Assembly (NCBI RefSeq): GCF_002288925.2
Contig: NW_022098023.1
Span: forward strand, 33,583,651 to 33,647,650
Direction of reading: 5' to 3'
DNA from: Delphinapterus leucas
Taxonomy: Eukaryota; Chordata; Mammalia; Artiodactyla; Monodontidae
Length of the DNA stretch: 64,000 nt
Positions 48,636 through 61,558 of this stretch are shown here, piece after piece (positions within the stretch are counted from its first letter, which is position 1; each line of letters starts with the position of its first letter). Made by a program: the position numbers and the translations under genes. The notes beneath the pieces are model-generated. The model was given only the letters and a program-made list of their open reading frames with translations. It did not search any database and was not told the DNA's origin.

Positions 48636-49029
48636 TATTTTATAACTCACTGATAATTTGCATACACACTCAACCAATGTTGAGAATAATGGGAATATTA
48701 TACACAAACATTTAAAATTTTAAATGACTGGCAGAGGTCAGCGAGCCTTTTATAGTTTGTCTAGTGAAAAAAAAAGAACTTAGGGAAAAATATAGCCCCA
48801 ATCTGCAAGTTTGGATTAATTTTTATTTTTTAACTAGTGGACAGGTGTAGATGTCATCATTCTGTTATATAATTACATATAGATTCACACAGCTTGTTAA
48901 AAATCTAGAGTATTATAATTGAGCACAGTTCCTTTCTTAGTCACACATGATTTTCCTAGAACAGGGGAAATGATACCAAGTTTGGTCAATGCCTACAACT
49001 CACCATGAAAAATTTGAAAATTTTGTCCA
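48636..49029. other. Unique noncoding DNA, nothing recognised
   Basis: No gene or repeat recognised. Confidence 0.5.
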
Positions 49030-49195
49030 TTTAATCTTCCTAATAACGCTATGATGTATTATAGGTATCGTTAGTCCCATTTCACTAATGAGGAGACTGA
49101 GACTCATTGTTCAAGTTACAGACCAGATTGGTGGAGACAAGGCTACAAGTCCTGAATGTCATGATGCAGCTCTGTCTCCCAGAAGAAGATGGAGA
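49030..49195 (-). repeat. MIR SINE
   Basis: 'aatcttcctaataacgctat', 'ccatttcactaatgaggaga' and 'ctgagactcattgttcaagt' follow the reverse-complement MIR order. Confidence 0.7.
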
Positions 49196-51439
49196 TGCTC
49201 TCTGAGCTCCCATTTACTCCATTTGAAGAAATGAACCTGAAAATAACAAGGGGGTGATGGCTGTAAATCACGGAAGCAGGACAGTGAAATGCATTTGCTA
49301 ATAGGAATTATGGGATGCTGAGAGAACAAACAGTAAAATTTTAGTTGATCATGAAGATAGAAAAAGACTGCCTAGGCCTGGAGAGCTTTGAGGATGCTTA
49401 TCAGATGTTTGCATCATAGGCCAAAAGGCTTCTGAGATTTCTGAGACAGGGTGAGAGTGGGGAATAAGGAAGGAAGAACAAGTTGTACACATCAAGTCAG
49501 ATGAGAAGTCATTTAGTGGAGGTGAACAATGAAGACTAAAAAAAAAAAAATTACCAGTGAGTTGCAAAGTAAAAGCAAGAGCAGGGTTTATTTGGGGGGG
49601 TAGAAGAAACAGCAATTTCCAATGTGGGCAAGTAGGATTCAAACATACTTTTTATTTTTGTTCAGTAATGAAATGGAATGGTATGTAAGAAGGTGCTCCC
49701 CAAAAAGTTAGAAGGCAGCAGTAAAGACAGTTTCACATAATTTTATGAATAATACATTTTTACCAAAGGCAACTGATCCAGGACTCCAGGAAATCAAAGA
49801 TTGAGAGTCCCCCTTTCTTTATCACTTATAATAGCATCATCCAGACTAAAAACACTGGAATAACATTACACACTGGAATAGCATTACATAATCAAAATTT
49901 TATAAATCAATATGTTAACAAAATATTGCATTAAAATAACATCTAAAGTTATAATACTGCATTATTTAATTTTTCTTAAGTGTTATAATTAAATAAATAT
50001 GTAAACTTAATTCTATATTGGGCTTGTATGTGAAAATTGGTCCTGTTGACTCTCACTCCTGTAATCTGACCATTCAAAAGCCTGAAAATCAAAGGTTTAT
50101 CTGGAATACATCCTAAAAATAGCAGTAAAATGTGGTCTCACGATGGTGCTGCCAACCCTGATTGTGAAACATTTTACTGTGGATTATTTCCCTTATAGAT
50201 TGTGCCCATTAAAAATGTTTCTGCTAAAATTTGTAGTGTAATAGTGACTTTGAGAAATACACAGGAAGGAAGGAAATGTTTGATCAAATTACTGCTTAAT
50301 TATTCCAAAGCTAGAGTGACTGGCTTTGTTTTGCCCTCCTTTACTGAGTAACTTCTGATGCAATCAAACTGAAAGTCAGGAAATTAACTTTTATGGAAAT
50401 TGAGTCATGCATTAAATGCATTTCCAAGTCTGATACTGTTTATTTAGCCACCAGTAAAACTGAACTGAGCTGTACTATGAGTTGAAGGATCAGTACTTCA
50501 AATAAGCAATTCTGCTTCCTTCATTATCCTTACACTTGGCTGGCCAAAGAGTCTCTAGGAATTTTGTATTTTTATACTGCTATTTAAAAGAGAGAATACA
50601 ATGTTTAAGCTATTATGGTTTAAGAGTTTTTAGTTATGTTTACCTGAAATGAAAAAAAAATTAATGAAATTCTTTCTATATACTACCTATTGTTGCTTCA
50701 TTTTTTTTTCCTTTCCTTTTTATAGTGGCCTTCAGATAACCTTAACATCACAAAGGGAAGTCTGCCACAACTATATTCACTTCAGACTTTACATTTTACA
50801 ACTAAGACCATGTTGCATATAAATAGAAAACAACTTCCTATAGGATAGCAAATGTATGTATGTGTTTGTATGTGTATGTTCATATCTATCTAACCATATC
50901 TATCCATCCATCTAGCTAGCTAGCTACCTAACTATATTTATAGAGAGAGGCTCAAATAGATACAAAGATCTTAAAGCTTTTCTTGATTATACTGAGACAG
51001 CAAACAGTGAAGTGGACATACCATTATCTTTTCAAAATTCATGTCACAAGCTTAATTACTTAGTTTGCCTGTATGGCCATAGTCCCATGATAATTACTGT
51101 TGTCTGTCCATTTTCTGACGTTTGTCAGTATGTTGTACCACATTTACACCATCTTTCAGTCATATCTTTTGGTGAGAGTAATGGTGCAGATTCCATATTG
51201 CTCTTGGTCTGGCAATATATTTGTAGAGACCTAGACACAGTGGTCTTCCTAATTGTGGTCTGTGTTGATGAATCATCAGTTTACTTTTGTAGAAAGTTAT
51301 AGTGACCCATTTTGTTCCTGGCTGTGGAATCATGCCTTACAGTTTTCTGAACAAAAGTTGGATTTGTTAGACTGTAGTGTCTTTCAAGAGTATTTGAGGA
51401 CACATACCTGGAAAGTTTGTTCTAGAATGGATAGCATCA
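49196..51439. other. Unique noncoding DNA with small tandem repeats
   Basis: No gene. An 18-bp unit (acactggaataacattac) is repeated in tandem with one change at about 49852-49887. Simple repeats at 50852-50932 change from (GTAT) through (ATCT) to (GCTA). Frames of 96-97 codons at 49349-49642 (-) and 51012-51302 (+) show no known domain. Confidence 0.5.
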
Positions 51440-51625
51440 AGTCTAATGCAAGAGCACATTGACTTGGAGTTAGATTAACCCAGGAACAGGTCAAAAGTTA
51501 TTCAGCTTTTTAGCTTAACTTTCTACATCTGTAAACTGTGGATAGTAATGACTTCTTCAGAGATATGGTGTCAGAACAAAATGGAATAATGTACCAGGTT
51601 TCTGTCATATAATATGCAGTCAAGA
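51440..51625 (+). repeat. MIR-like relic
   Basis: 'acttggagttagattaaccc', 'tagcttaactttctacatct' and 'gtaaactgtggatagtaatg' match the MIR sense order (tctggagtcagactgcctgg / ttaacctctctgtgcctcag... / tctgtaaaatggggataata). Confidence 0.65.
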
Positions 51626-52177
51626 GATGTTTGTTCCTTTTACTTCCCACATTAAAAAAAAATTTTTTTTAAATTGTAGTGGGAAAGAACATCATCACTT
51701 TCACTCTGACACCTGCAGAGTGCCTTACAGCCTGCAGATAAAGGGAGTCATTTCCATCCAAAGAACACTTTATGTTATATTTTCAAGTCTATTTGCATAT
51801 TGATGATAGAAAGCCTCCATTCTATGAAGTAGAGACAGGACCAGATTATTGTGTAATGTGCAAAATATGGAATTAATTTTTACCATCTTAGAAGGTAATT
51901 GCTTGATTTTCTGACTTTTTCTCATAGTAGACTATACATGGTACATTTACGGTACAAATTCTAGTTATCTATACCAATTTGTAGTTGAACAGTACTGCAA
52001 TTCTCACTGATTAGCACGAACATCTGAAAATATGATTTTACTTCAGGGTACTGGTAACCCAGAGAGTCACACCACCGAATATCATTTTGAAAATGTGTTT
52101 ATTAAAAACATTTGTTTGACATTAGAGCAGCTTGCTTTGTGTTTTTTTTGTTTGTTTGTTTTGTTTTTTAGAGTCAT
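51626..52177. other. Unique noncoding DNA
   Basis: No gene. T/G-rich low complexity (TTTG)n is at 52140-52170. Confidence 0.5.
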
Positions 52178-52194
52178 AAGATTTATTACTTACA

Positions 52195-52385
52195 AAAATA
52201 GATAACTAATAAGAACCTACTGTATAGCCCAGGGAACTGTACTCAATGCTCTGTGGTGACCTAAATGGGAAGGAAATCTAAAAAGGAGGGAATATATGTA
52301 TACGTATAACTGATTCACTTTGCTGTACAGCAGAAACCAACACAATATTGTAAAGCAGCTATACTCCAACAAAAATTAATTTTAA
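52195..52385 (+). mobile_element. L1 LINE 3' end, strongly 5'-truncated
   Basis: About 190 bp of the L1 3' tail (tagataactaataagaacct; actgtatagcccagggaact; aactgattcactttgctgta; ctatactccaacaaaaatta). A perfect 17-bp duplication, aagatttattacttaca, at 52178-52194 and 52386-52402 bounds it. The A tail is short and mutated. No coding sequence. Confidence 0.95.
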
Positions 52386-52402
52386 AAGATTTATTACTTA
52401 CA

Positions 52403-52554
52403 GATTTCAGAAGCAAGGGGATACAGTGAGCCAGGGGAAGGACAGCCCTCCACCCCAGGTCACAAGCCAGCAGGAGCTAGAGCAGGGTAGCAAGCACCTA
52501 GTACTTACAAGGTGATTGGGGTGGAGGCTACTAACTTTTCACAGGCTTAACTCT
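52403..52554. other. Spacer between opposed L1 ends
   Basis: Unique, GC-richer 150 bp (gagccaggggaaggacagcc). No gene. Confidence 0.5.
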
Positions 52555-52599
52555 AAGTGGTTATTTTATTTTATTTTTTAAATTTTTTTTAAAAAAACC

Positions 52600-52792
52600 T
52601 CAACTCTACATTTTTTAAATTTTTTATTTTTTTATTGGGGTATAGTTGTTTTACAGTGTCGTGTTAGTTTCTACTGTACAGGGAAGTGAAGTAGAGTTCC
52701 CTGTGCTATACAGCAGGTTCTTATTAGTTATCTATTTTATACACATTAGTATATATGTCAATCCCAATCTCCCAGTTCACCCCCCCCATCAC
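52600..52792 (-). mobile_element. L1 LINE 3' end, antisense, 5'-truncated
   Basis: T-rich tail, then ttggggtatagttgttttac, agagttccctgtgctataca and gcaggttcttattagttatc: the reverse complement of the L1 3' tail. It shares sequence with the sense copy at 52195 but lacks its middle segment, so it is either another subfamily or internally deleted. The T/A-rich sequence from 52561 may belong to its tail. A target duplication was not identified. Confidence 0.85.
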
Positions 52793-55003
52793 TCTTTGTT
52801 GTTGTCATTGTTCTTTTGTGGTCTTTTTTTTTTGGACAGACAATAGAGTGACTGGACTGTGCCATTACTCTATTTATAGTAAGTGAAATTAAAGCCTTAA
52901 AGACAAATGTGCATAGTTTGTGAACAAATGCAAAACAACAACTTTAATGGAGATTATTTGTATGCCATTTCCATTGGTTTACTCCAAAGATATATCCTCA
53001 ATGATAATAAAGTAATAAAAGATTGTTTTCACAGCTGTTTGTCTTTGATTACATATTTCTTTGAAGTACTGTAATAAGACAGACTTTGAACCTGGAAAGA
53101 GATCAAATAATGAATTGTTCTGCTTTGTGAAGCTTAAGAGGGGATTTTATTGTCGAAACATATAGTGCAACATATTTTTTCTTCTAACGGTTAAATAATG
53201 GTTGAAAGTACTATGAGATCATTACAGATGGACTAGATTAAAGGGCTTGGGGCCAAGTGTGAGTGATCGTTACCAAAAAATTGGTGCTTTGGTCTTAAAA
53301 GTTGGATGTTATAATTACCAAATATTTCATTGGTTTACTTTTGAGTTAAAATAGGATATTATATAGATGCTAGAATATATTCTCATATTTATAATATTTT
53401 TATCTACAGACAGTATAAAACAAAATTCCTGAATCCCAAGAGACTTGTTCCAAATTTCTTATCTACTACAGGTTTAGGCAGATTAAATTATGTGATTCTG
53501 TAAACTAAACTAAATGTCCTTAGATAAAAGAACATTAACAAGCATCATGTGGTTTTTTCTTTTATCTAAAATAACAATTTAGAAAATGTAGCAAAAAGTT
53601 CAGTTGTAACACTTTAAATAGATTTTCAAATGTTGCATATTAATATAGTTATAATTATTGCTATTTCAACCTAAATTTTCTCTTATGAATTGCTTACTAT
53701 TTTGGGCTGAGCAGACATATGGTGGGTATTACAGAATAGTAGAATTAGGCATAATCATTGTAGCATTTTGTTTTGGTTCAACCTAGGTTCTACATATTAC
53801 ATAATGTGATTGTAAAGCAAATGGTAATAGAGTAGCCATTTCAATATTGTATATTATGTTACTAAAGTTATATTGAAACAAAAGACTGTTTTTGTAAATA
53901 CTGAAAATTTCCTGACTATTTTAGAGTGAAAGAATAACATTTATGTGACTATTTGGGGCTCTAATTGACTCAGTTTAATATTTTTTCCAAACTAGTTTTT
54001 GTTGTATTTAGAAGAAACTTTTTTCTTTGTTTAAGACATAAACCTTTCAAATGATAATTTTCTTGGAATGCTAGACAAAGGAATATTGTAACTTTAGAGA
54101 TTTTTATGATGAAGGTGTGTTTAAGAGATGTCACTTTGATATTTTTACATTATGTCCTACATTTGTCAGCTAAAACCAGGATATTGCCTCAATGAGAAAA
54201 AGCATGTTCTGCACTTGTCAAAAGGCAGTAAGTAATGATTAAAATAGCAGTGTGAAACGCTAGGAGATTAAAGTGATGCTAATGATAAGTGAGAGAAGAA
54301 AAGGGCAAGCTATATTTTAATCCCTGGGAGAATGGTTAATGACTTCTATTGCCTGAGATTAAACTAAACCTGTCTCATCAGCTTTTTCTGCCTGGTGAAA
54401 AAAAGCTCTCTGCACTTTAATTTATTAAAGTCTTTTAAGGAAGCACATTGATCTACAGAGGTTAAACTTTTAAAAATTGTGCAAAATACACACAAATGCT
54501 TTAACAAAAGTGTGATTTTGTTGCTTTTAGGCATGCTCACAGATTTATAAAGAATTCATTGTCTGTGCCTTAGTATGTTTAATTGAGGAATAATAATTAC
54601 TTAAAGTAGAAAGTTTGTTCCTTTAAAAAACCAGAACATATTCATATTACTGTGTAGGCAAGGGACAAGTACACTGTAGAGGATATCAGTCTATATGAAG
54701 AGATTAAATTACAGAAGTAATTATGGCATGGCTTGTTCGGGATAATACATGTACTGTTCAGAAAAATGAAATCCTTTTTTTAAAAACGCTTGAACACTCT
54801 AGTAAATTATAATCTTTAAATGGACCAATTTTGTTAACTTTAGTCTATTTTTGCGAATTTCGACTTTTTTGATAATCTAATTGGTTGTCTAATTCTGGCA
54901 TAGACTTTTTTTCATCCTTTACTCACCCTCAGCCATGATGTCCACCTTTATTCAACTAACATTTATCTTTATGCAACTAATATTAACATTATTCTAGTGG
55001 GAT
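52793..55003. other. Unique AT-rich noncoding DNA
   Basis: Very AT-rich. No gene or repeat recognised. Confidence 0.5.
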
Positions 55004-55006
55004 AAA

Positions 55007-55050
55007 ACGTGTGTGTGAGTGTGTGTGTGTGTATGTGTGTGTGTGAGTAT
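55007..55050. repeat. (TG)n microsatellite
   Basis: Near-continuous TG repeat with single interruptions. Confidence 0.9.
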
Positions 55051-57194
55051 TCTTGCATGGGTGCACTTAATGGTGTGGAGATAGGAAGGTGGAAAATTAC
55101 AAAAAATTCACCCAGATCCTTTCTATAAGTTTGCAGGCCATATACTTAACATTTACCAACACTATACCCTAATTGTTTTAGGTTATCTATCATAAACATA
55201 ATAATTCCACCAGATCAGGTAATAGTAGTTTACTGATTCATTGTTATAAGGGGAAAAGTTATTTTGACTTTCTAGAATGGTACACTTCTACTTTCTAGAG
55301 TTTTGTAAGTACTATTGTGGTTCAAAAGTTACTGATTTATTGCAAAAGTGGATTCTTATTTGCACTTAAAAAGTCAAAGGACCTTTTAATTCAACTATTT
55401 CATGGCAGGGTGTATCTCAACTTAGAAGAAATTTTTTATTCGATCATTCTGGAAATGTTTTTTGAGTTTTTTTTTTTTTTTTTGCTTTTGGTGATGATGT
55501 TCTTTGTTATCTCATTATTAATACTCCTCAACCTTAAGAGTATATTTCTTTCAACTGACTAAACCAAGAACCACAAGTAAGATCTTTTCTAAAATTTCAT
55601 TATCTAAAATAGTTTTAAAACTTTATTTTGTATGTAACTTTTTAGGCTAGGGAGTTTAAACGCAATACATCCTTTGATGTTAATGAAACACCAATTTTTC
55701 TGAAGGCCATGTAGCCCTAATGAGCAGCTTCTTATAAAAGAACATTTAATCAAGGTTTATTTTTAACTTGTTTAAACAGATCTAATAGTTTGTGCTGATT
55801 TCATTTCAGTATAATAATTGCTAGCAATCCTATTAGTAAGTCCTGGTACAGGGAAGTTAACACAAATTCCAATCTAATGAGAGTAGTGTTACAGCAAAAA
55901 CGTGTAGTCAAGGAAAGATCTGTATTATATTGGACAGAGGCACCTGGCTATTCTGTCCATAGTTTTATTTCCATAAAATTTTCAGTCCTGAATTGCTAAT
56001 ATTTACATGGATTTTATTAGCTTTAGTTAACATAGATTCATATTGCCATTACAAGGGGGGAAAAGTTAATGAAAACAACACTTATTTTAGAGGGGCATTT
56101 TGAGAAAAGAAATTATATTTGCCAACCAAGCATATTTTGGTATAGCTCATTTTCTTATAATAAAGCTTATTATATAATTTAGTTATAATTTGTACCTAGA
56201 GCACATATAAAAATCAATCTTCTTTCCTTCTTGAGCTTCAAATTGGAGAAAATGAAATGTTACTGGATTATGGGACTTATAAATGTCATAATTGATGGAA
56301 TTAAGGGACAATTTAGACTAGCAGAAAGTAGTTTTTAAAATAAGTGACAAAAAAGTCTGGTTAAGAACCAAATGTTTTAAATGCCATTGACTTGCTATTA
56401 GAATTGACTTAAAACAACATTATGATACTCTAGGTTGTTCAATGAATGTGAAGATTTCATTACATTCAAGAATGAAACAACAAAAGCCAGAAGGAAGACT
56501 CTAGTTGATAGTGAAAATGGAAAAAGCCAAGGATTTCAGGCCTAGTAATGAAGTGAATATCTGCCAAGTTCAGGTTATAATCTTTTAAACTTTTTATTAC
56601 TTAATATGACATAGTGACATTTAAAATATGGAGAAATTGAAGATAAATAACCTGGAGTGAATGGCAGAATTGATTTAAAATTTTAAAGCTGTACTAAAAG
56701 TATTCTAATGCACTGAAGGGCATTTGTAAGTTATTCATTGTTTATAGGTTTCTGATTAGAATTCCAAAGCATAATGTATTATAGCTTGCTTTTCCCATGA
56801 TGGAGAAAGAATATTGTCTGTAGAAAATAGTGGATAGTAAAATTTAGCCTCTTTTTCCATGTAAATCATCTGCTTTTTGTGAAAGGGCTTTATGCGTAGG
56901 ATCATGCTGCATGCTATTAATTTCAATCAATAACTGATATATTTGGTCTTCCTGGGAGATTTCTTTCTGAAGATTATCATTTATTGCTCCAAAAAAGGTA
57001 AAATTAGAGTAGTACTGTGAGAAGTGTGAGTTTTATATCTTTGATATAAAGAATAATTTTTCACAAGAGTACTAAAATCATGCTATTCTGGTAATCTGAT
57101 AATTTGTCTCATTTACTACATTTGGTAACAGAGCATCCAGGTTACATTCTGTTTTTCAGAAAAATGACCCTAACAAAGTAAATATCACAATCAA
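55051..57194. other. Unique AT-rich noncoding DNA
   Basis: An 81-codon frame at 55317-55562 is T-rich low complexity (poly-Phe). No gene. Confidence 0.5.
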
Positions 57195-57342
57195 CAAGGG
57201 TGGTTGATGACAGTGTAGATTCACTGGGCTCATCCTAGATACACTGAATTTCACAATCTGGAGGTGGAACTGAGAAATTCATATTTTTAAAGACGTTCCA
57301 CAGGTGTTTCTACTGCACACACAAGTTTGAGAATTACTATTT
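57195..57342. mobile_element. hAT-Charlie MITE relic (MER5/MER20-like)
   Basis: 'cactgaatttcacaatctgg', 'attcatatttttaaagacgt' and 'tccacaggtgtttctactgc' match the MER5/MER20 type (tactgaatcagaatctctgg / ctgcatttttaacaagct / ccccaggtgattctgatgc), and it ends 'aagtttgagaattacta' as in the usual 'agtttgagaaccactg' terminus. No transposase. Confidence 0.7.
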
Positions 57343-57368
57343 TTAAAAAAGTACAAAAAAAAAAAATG

Positions 57369-57575
57369 GGGCTTTCCTAGTGGCGCAGTGGTTGAGAGTC
57401 CGCCTGCTGATGCAGGGGACACGGGTTCGTGCCCTGGTCCGGGAAGATCCCATATGCCGCGGAGCGGCTGGGCCCGTGAGCCATGGCCGCTGAGCCTGCG
57501 CGTCTGGAGCCTGTGCCCCGCAACGGGAAAGGCCACAACAGTGAGAGGCCCGCGTAACGCAAAAAAAAAAAAAAA
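57369..57575 (+). mobile_element. CHR-type SINE, full length, with extra 5' A-run
   Basis: Starts ggggctttcctagtggcgc; A box tggcgcagtgg; B box gggttcgtgcc; A tail 57561-57575. The target duplication appears to be aaaaaagtac (57345-57354, right copy ending at 57579). A run of 12 A plus T (57355-57367) then separates the left copy from the SINE start. A similar run is seen in the copy at 6659. Frames of 66-109 codons across it are shadows. Confidence 0.94.
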
Positions 57576-57579
57576 GTAC

Positions 57580-60445
57580 CAACTATAGGCAAAATGGGAA
57601 GGGTCCATTTTTAGCGCTTTGCACCTAAAATGAGCCTAGAAGACTAAGTAAGATATTCTGCGTGGAATGTTTGTATCAAATCTTAAAGCGGTTAGAAAAA
57701 AATTTAGAAAGATGTGTGGCTTTAAATATGTTGAGTATATAGCACATAGATGTCAAATTTAGGGCATCTTCCACTGACACTGTATACTCCAATGAATTAT
57801 GTCATCTAGCTCAAGTCCCTATTCTATCTTAACTGCAAACAAATGCACACTATTTGTATTGAATGCTTATACATGTTGCATTCTGAATACTAAGTTGGAA
57901 TGTATTTACAAATCTTAAAGAACAGCGATGTTTAATGCACAGGTCACCATAGAAACTAATTAATAACTTTTATTTCTGTCAAGTAGTCTAATACAAATGA
58001 AAATTGTGGCAAAGGAATCATAGTATCAAAACTAAGACAAAAAGCACCAACAGTCAGCAAGTGTGCAATTGAAATACGTAGTGACAAGTAACTCAGTGGT
58101 GGCTTGTTCTTAATTTCACTAATTATGATGTTAAAAAACTGTCCAGGTAGAGTCCACATTTTCCTTGAGCTGTTTCAACAATTTAAATGGAATTTGGCAA
58201 ACAATAGAAGTAGTATAACATCTATCAAACAATGCCAGGAAAGGTTTTCTGCTTAAAGATTATTCCATATTTTATTCCAGCTGCCTTATTTTGTTCTAAA
58301 ATTACTTGTCTTTTTTGAATTAGGAAAGAAAAAAAAACAAATGGCATCTGTGTAGCTCACTCATTGTGCTCAGGATCATGGAACTGTTCTTTATAGGACT
58401 TTAAAAACTGTATAAACTGTAAATATTTTACTTTCTTGAGGGCAAGTACTATACATTTTCTATTTTTTTCCAATCACATTTATTGAATGTGTTTTCACCT
58501 TAAGAAAAGCAATATTTAAGTATGAAGAATGAAGTTTCATTACATCTTGGCATATTCCACTCCTTCCTACCTTCATGGAGCTTCTCCCTGGCCTGGTCAT
58601 TAGAGAAATGACATCCGTTTTGGGGCCTTATACTCATTCCACAAAGAGAAGATGGACAATAGGTGACCTATAAGACATCTTTGTTTTGGTTATGGCGTGT
58701 TTTATTTCAAAGAGAGTGATGCTGTAAATATATCTAATGATTAAGAACATTGAAATAAAAGAAATATAGTATCATGATTGACCCATTAGCATCATTAGGA
58801 GGGAATGCTGAGGGTTATATTATTGAAATAATTTTAATGAAAATATACTTATTCTGAAATTTTAATTATATGATAGCCCATAATAACACCAATAGTAATA
58901 ATAGGAATTTCAAGACTTAAACACATAGAAAATAAACTATCACTAAAAAGGCTAAATTTTGCTTAGGAGACTAAATTATATGTTATTGGAGAATATTGCT
59001 TATTTGCTGCTTAAAATATCCTTAATTTTAAGAAATCACATTCTTCTCATCTCATTGAAACTTACACAGAAGAAAAAGTGTTAAAGGGCTAGGAAAATAT
59101 TATTTCATCATTCCTGTTCCATTAGAATTCACTTGGGTGGCTGAGAAAATGGTTTATGGATTAGAGAGAGAAGAACAAGCTAAAACATTTCATACCTTCA
59201 TCTCTGATAAATTCCCCAAACTCATTCTTTGCATCTGAGCCATAAATAACAACTATGCTTTTTGCTAAAAAGAGCTTTTTTCCTACACCAGGTCTTTTGT
59301 CTTGGAGATGAATGCTATAATAAATTCGAAGTCTTAGGGGGGCATTGTTTGAACTATAACTTTATGGTTTACAACTGTTGCTTCTATTATGAGGAGGATA
59401 AAAAGCGGCTATGAAGCTTGATCTCTGTCATAGAAATGGATTAATATTTCAGTCTTCAGTGTGGGTCAAGTGTATGATTCTCCCCAAAGCAATTCACCAT
59501 GATTAATTTTTATTATGTGGGCATTCATATTCTCTTTATATTCTTTTGTATTTTATCCACCCACGGAATCACTCCTTGAAATACTATAACTTAGATTTGT
59601 TTTTCACATAATAGTAGAGACACAGAATTTTTAGATTCTTACTAAAGTTTTAATAAAACCTTATGGAAAGAAGCGTCTAAAATTTCTTTTTTCTTAAAAT
59701 TATATGAATAACTTAAACAGTAGTAGAAACTTAAATGATTGTATCAGTAATAATATTAAATTGGTTTACTGATAAACAGTTATAAATAGTATGATATTGC
59801 CAAGTAGTATGATATTTTAATTTTGCAGTGATTATATAACTAATCATTAGGAAAATGTAGTGTCACTGGGGGAAAATAGTATAAAGGTGTGATGTTTAAG
59901 GTCTGCTTTATCTGAAGGGAGGATCTTATCTAGAAAATAAGATTTCTCTGTCGACTTTTATTACCTTACTCGATCAATCTAGCCTATGCTAATCACTACA
60001 AAACTTTGAAAACCAACTTTTTGGCTCTTATGTAAGTGAGAGCTTTCTTTCCCTTCCTTAGGAGGAAACAGACTTTTTAATGCATAAGTAATTTCATGTA
60101 TTGAAATTGTTCTTTTCAGGACTTTTATTCTTTTCTAGGTTTTGAGAAATTCAAGGAACTTCAAAATATTATCTTTCAGTACTTATATTAATAATTCCTA
60201 CAAAGTGTTTGTAAGAGCAATTAACAAGTCTTATGCCTTTGTGTTACAAGTTACTGTTGCGGGCCTACTGCCTGACAGCCACATGTCAGTCATAAATTTA
60301 GGTGGTTCATGACTTCCACCTGCAGGGAGCTTGGCATCAGGTATAGGCAGTTACATGGGGAGAAAAAAATTACAGTCACTGCGATCAGAGATAATAGAGG
60401 TTACATGATGTTTGGTGCAACTATATACAATTTAGTTTTGGTAGG
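57580..60445. other. Unique AT-rich noncoding DNA
   Basis: No gene or repeat recognised. Confidence 0.5.
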
Positions 60446-60640
60446 CAGTAGGTCTCAAACCTGGCTGCACCTCAGAAAATCCTGGGCTGCTTTTAAAAAT
60501 ACTGAGGCCTAGACGCCACCCCCCACCAACTACATAGGAATCTCACGGGGTGAGTGAAGCCAGGCCATTGGAGCTTTTAAAGCCTTCCCAGGTGATTATA
60601 GATCTTAATGTGCTTCCAGGCTTGAAAGTTGCTAGACTAG
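60446..60640 (+). mobile_element. hAT-Charlie MITE (MER5A-like)
   Basis: 'cagtaggtctcaaacctggc', 'tgcttttaaaaatactgagg', 'cctagacgccaccccccacc' and 'gccttcccaggtgattatag' follow the MER5A order (cagtggttctcaacctgg / gagcttttaaaaatactgatg / cctgggccccaccccc / ctccccaggtgattctaa). It ends gttgctagactag, a decayed inverted terminus. Nonautonomous, old. Confidence 0.8.
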
Positions 60641-60714
60641 AGCTGAGAGCAGAAAGAGAAAGAGTAGAGAAGAGACGGGGTGGGGAGGGGTGAGAAGGGA
60701 ATTTGGAGGACAGA

Positions 60715-60950
60715 GTAGGATAGTGGTTATGAGCAGGGACTTGAGAGTTAGTCGGAACCTGTTTTAGACCCTGACCCTGTCACTCTCTAATCCTGTGATT
60801 TTAGGTAAGTTAGTTATCCCTGGGAACATTACTTATAAAAGCAGTGGTCTTAAAACCCACTTCCTAGGGTTGATAGGAAGAGTAAATAAGATAGCGTATG
60901 ACAGCATTTCAACAGTGCCAGGTACGTACAATGACAAATATTATTATTAC
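60715..60950 (+). repeat. MIR SINE, near full length
   Basis: 'gatagtggttatgagcaggg', 'gaccctgaccctgtcactct', 'ttttaggtaagttagttatc' and 'tttcaacagtgccaggtacg' cover the MIR from the tRNA-like head to the tail. Confidence 0.8.
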
Positions 60951-61338
60951 TGTTTAAAGATGGGCTGGAGTGATAGGGGAGAGATGATAGAGGCTCTCAT
61001 TTACCGAGTTTGGATTATATCCTCAAAGTATGAGGAAATATTACTCATGAGGAAGATTTTGAAGACAGCTCATTACACAGCCAAATTTGCATGGTATAAG
61101 TAAAATCCTAGCAGCCAAGTAGGGAACAAATTGGACAGTGTAGTACAAATGGAGGCAAGAAGGATAGTTAGAAGACTTTTTTAAACAAACCATGTAGAAA
61201 ATAAATACGGTCTTTAGTGGGGCCGTGACTACAGGAATGGAAATGGATGTGACAGTTCCTTAAGGAGTAGAACTAGTGGAATTCAGTCACAGATTAGATG
61301 CTTGTTGGTGGGACAGGATGGAAGGAACAGGTGAAGTC
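60951..61338. other. Unassigned noncoding DNA
   Basis: Purine-rich, possibly an old degraded repeat (continued at 61573-61780). The 102-codon frame at 60795-61103 overlaps the MIR and is not a gene. Confidence 0.4.
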
Positions 61339-61356
61339 AAAAGTTAATGTCTTATA

Positions 61357-61558
61357 GGGCTTCCCTGGTGGCGCAGTGGTTGAGAGTCCATCTGCCGATG
61401 CAGGGGACACGGGTTCGTGCCCCGGTCTGGGAAGATCCCACATGCCGCAGAGTGGCTGGGCCCGTGAGCCATGGCCGCTGAGCCTGTGCGTCCGGAGCCT
61501 GTGCTCCGCAACAGGAGAGGCCACAACAGAGAGGCCCGTGTACTGCAAAAAAAAAAAA
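61357..61558 (+). mobile_element. CHR-type SINE, full length, best-preserved duplication
   Basis: Starts gggcttccctggtggcgc; A box tggcgcagtgg; B box gggttcgtgcc; uninterrupted 12-nt A tail (61547-61558). The perfect repeat aaaagttaatgtcttata at 61339-61356 and 61555-61572 is the target duplication; the left copy starts TC/AAAA. It lacks two bases in the 3' body (caacagagaggcc versus caacagtgagaggcc). Confidence 0.97.
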
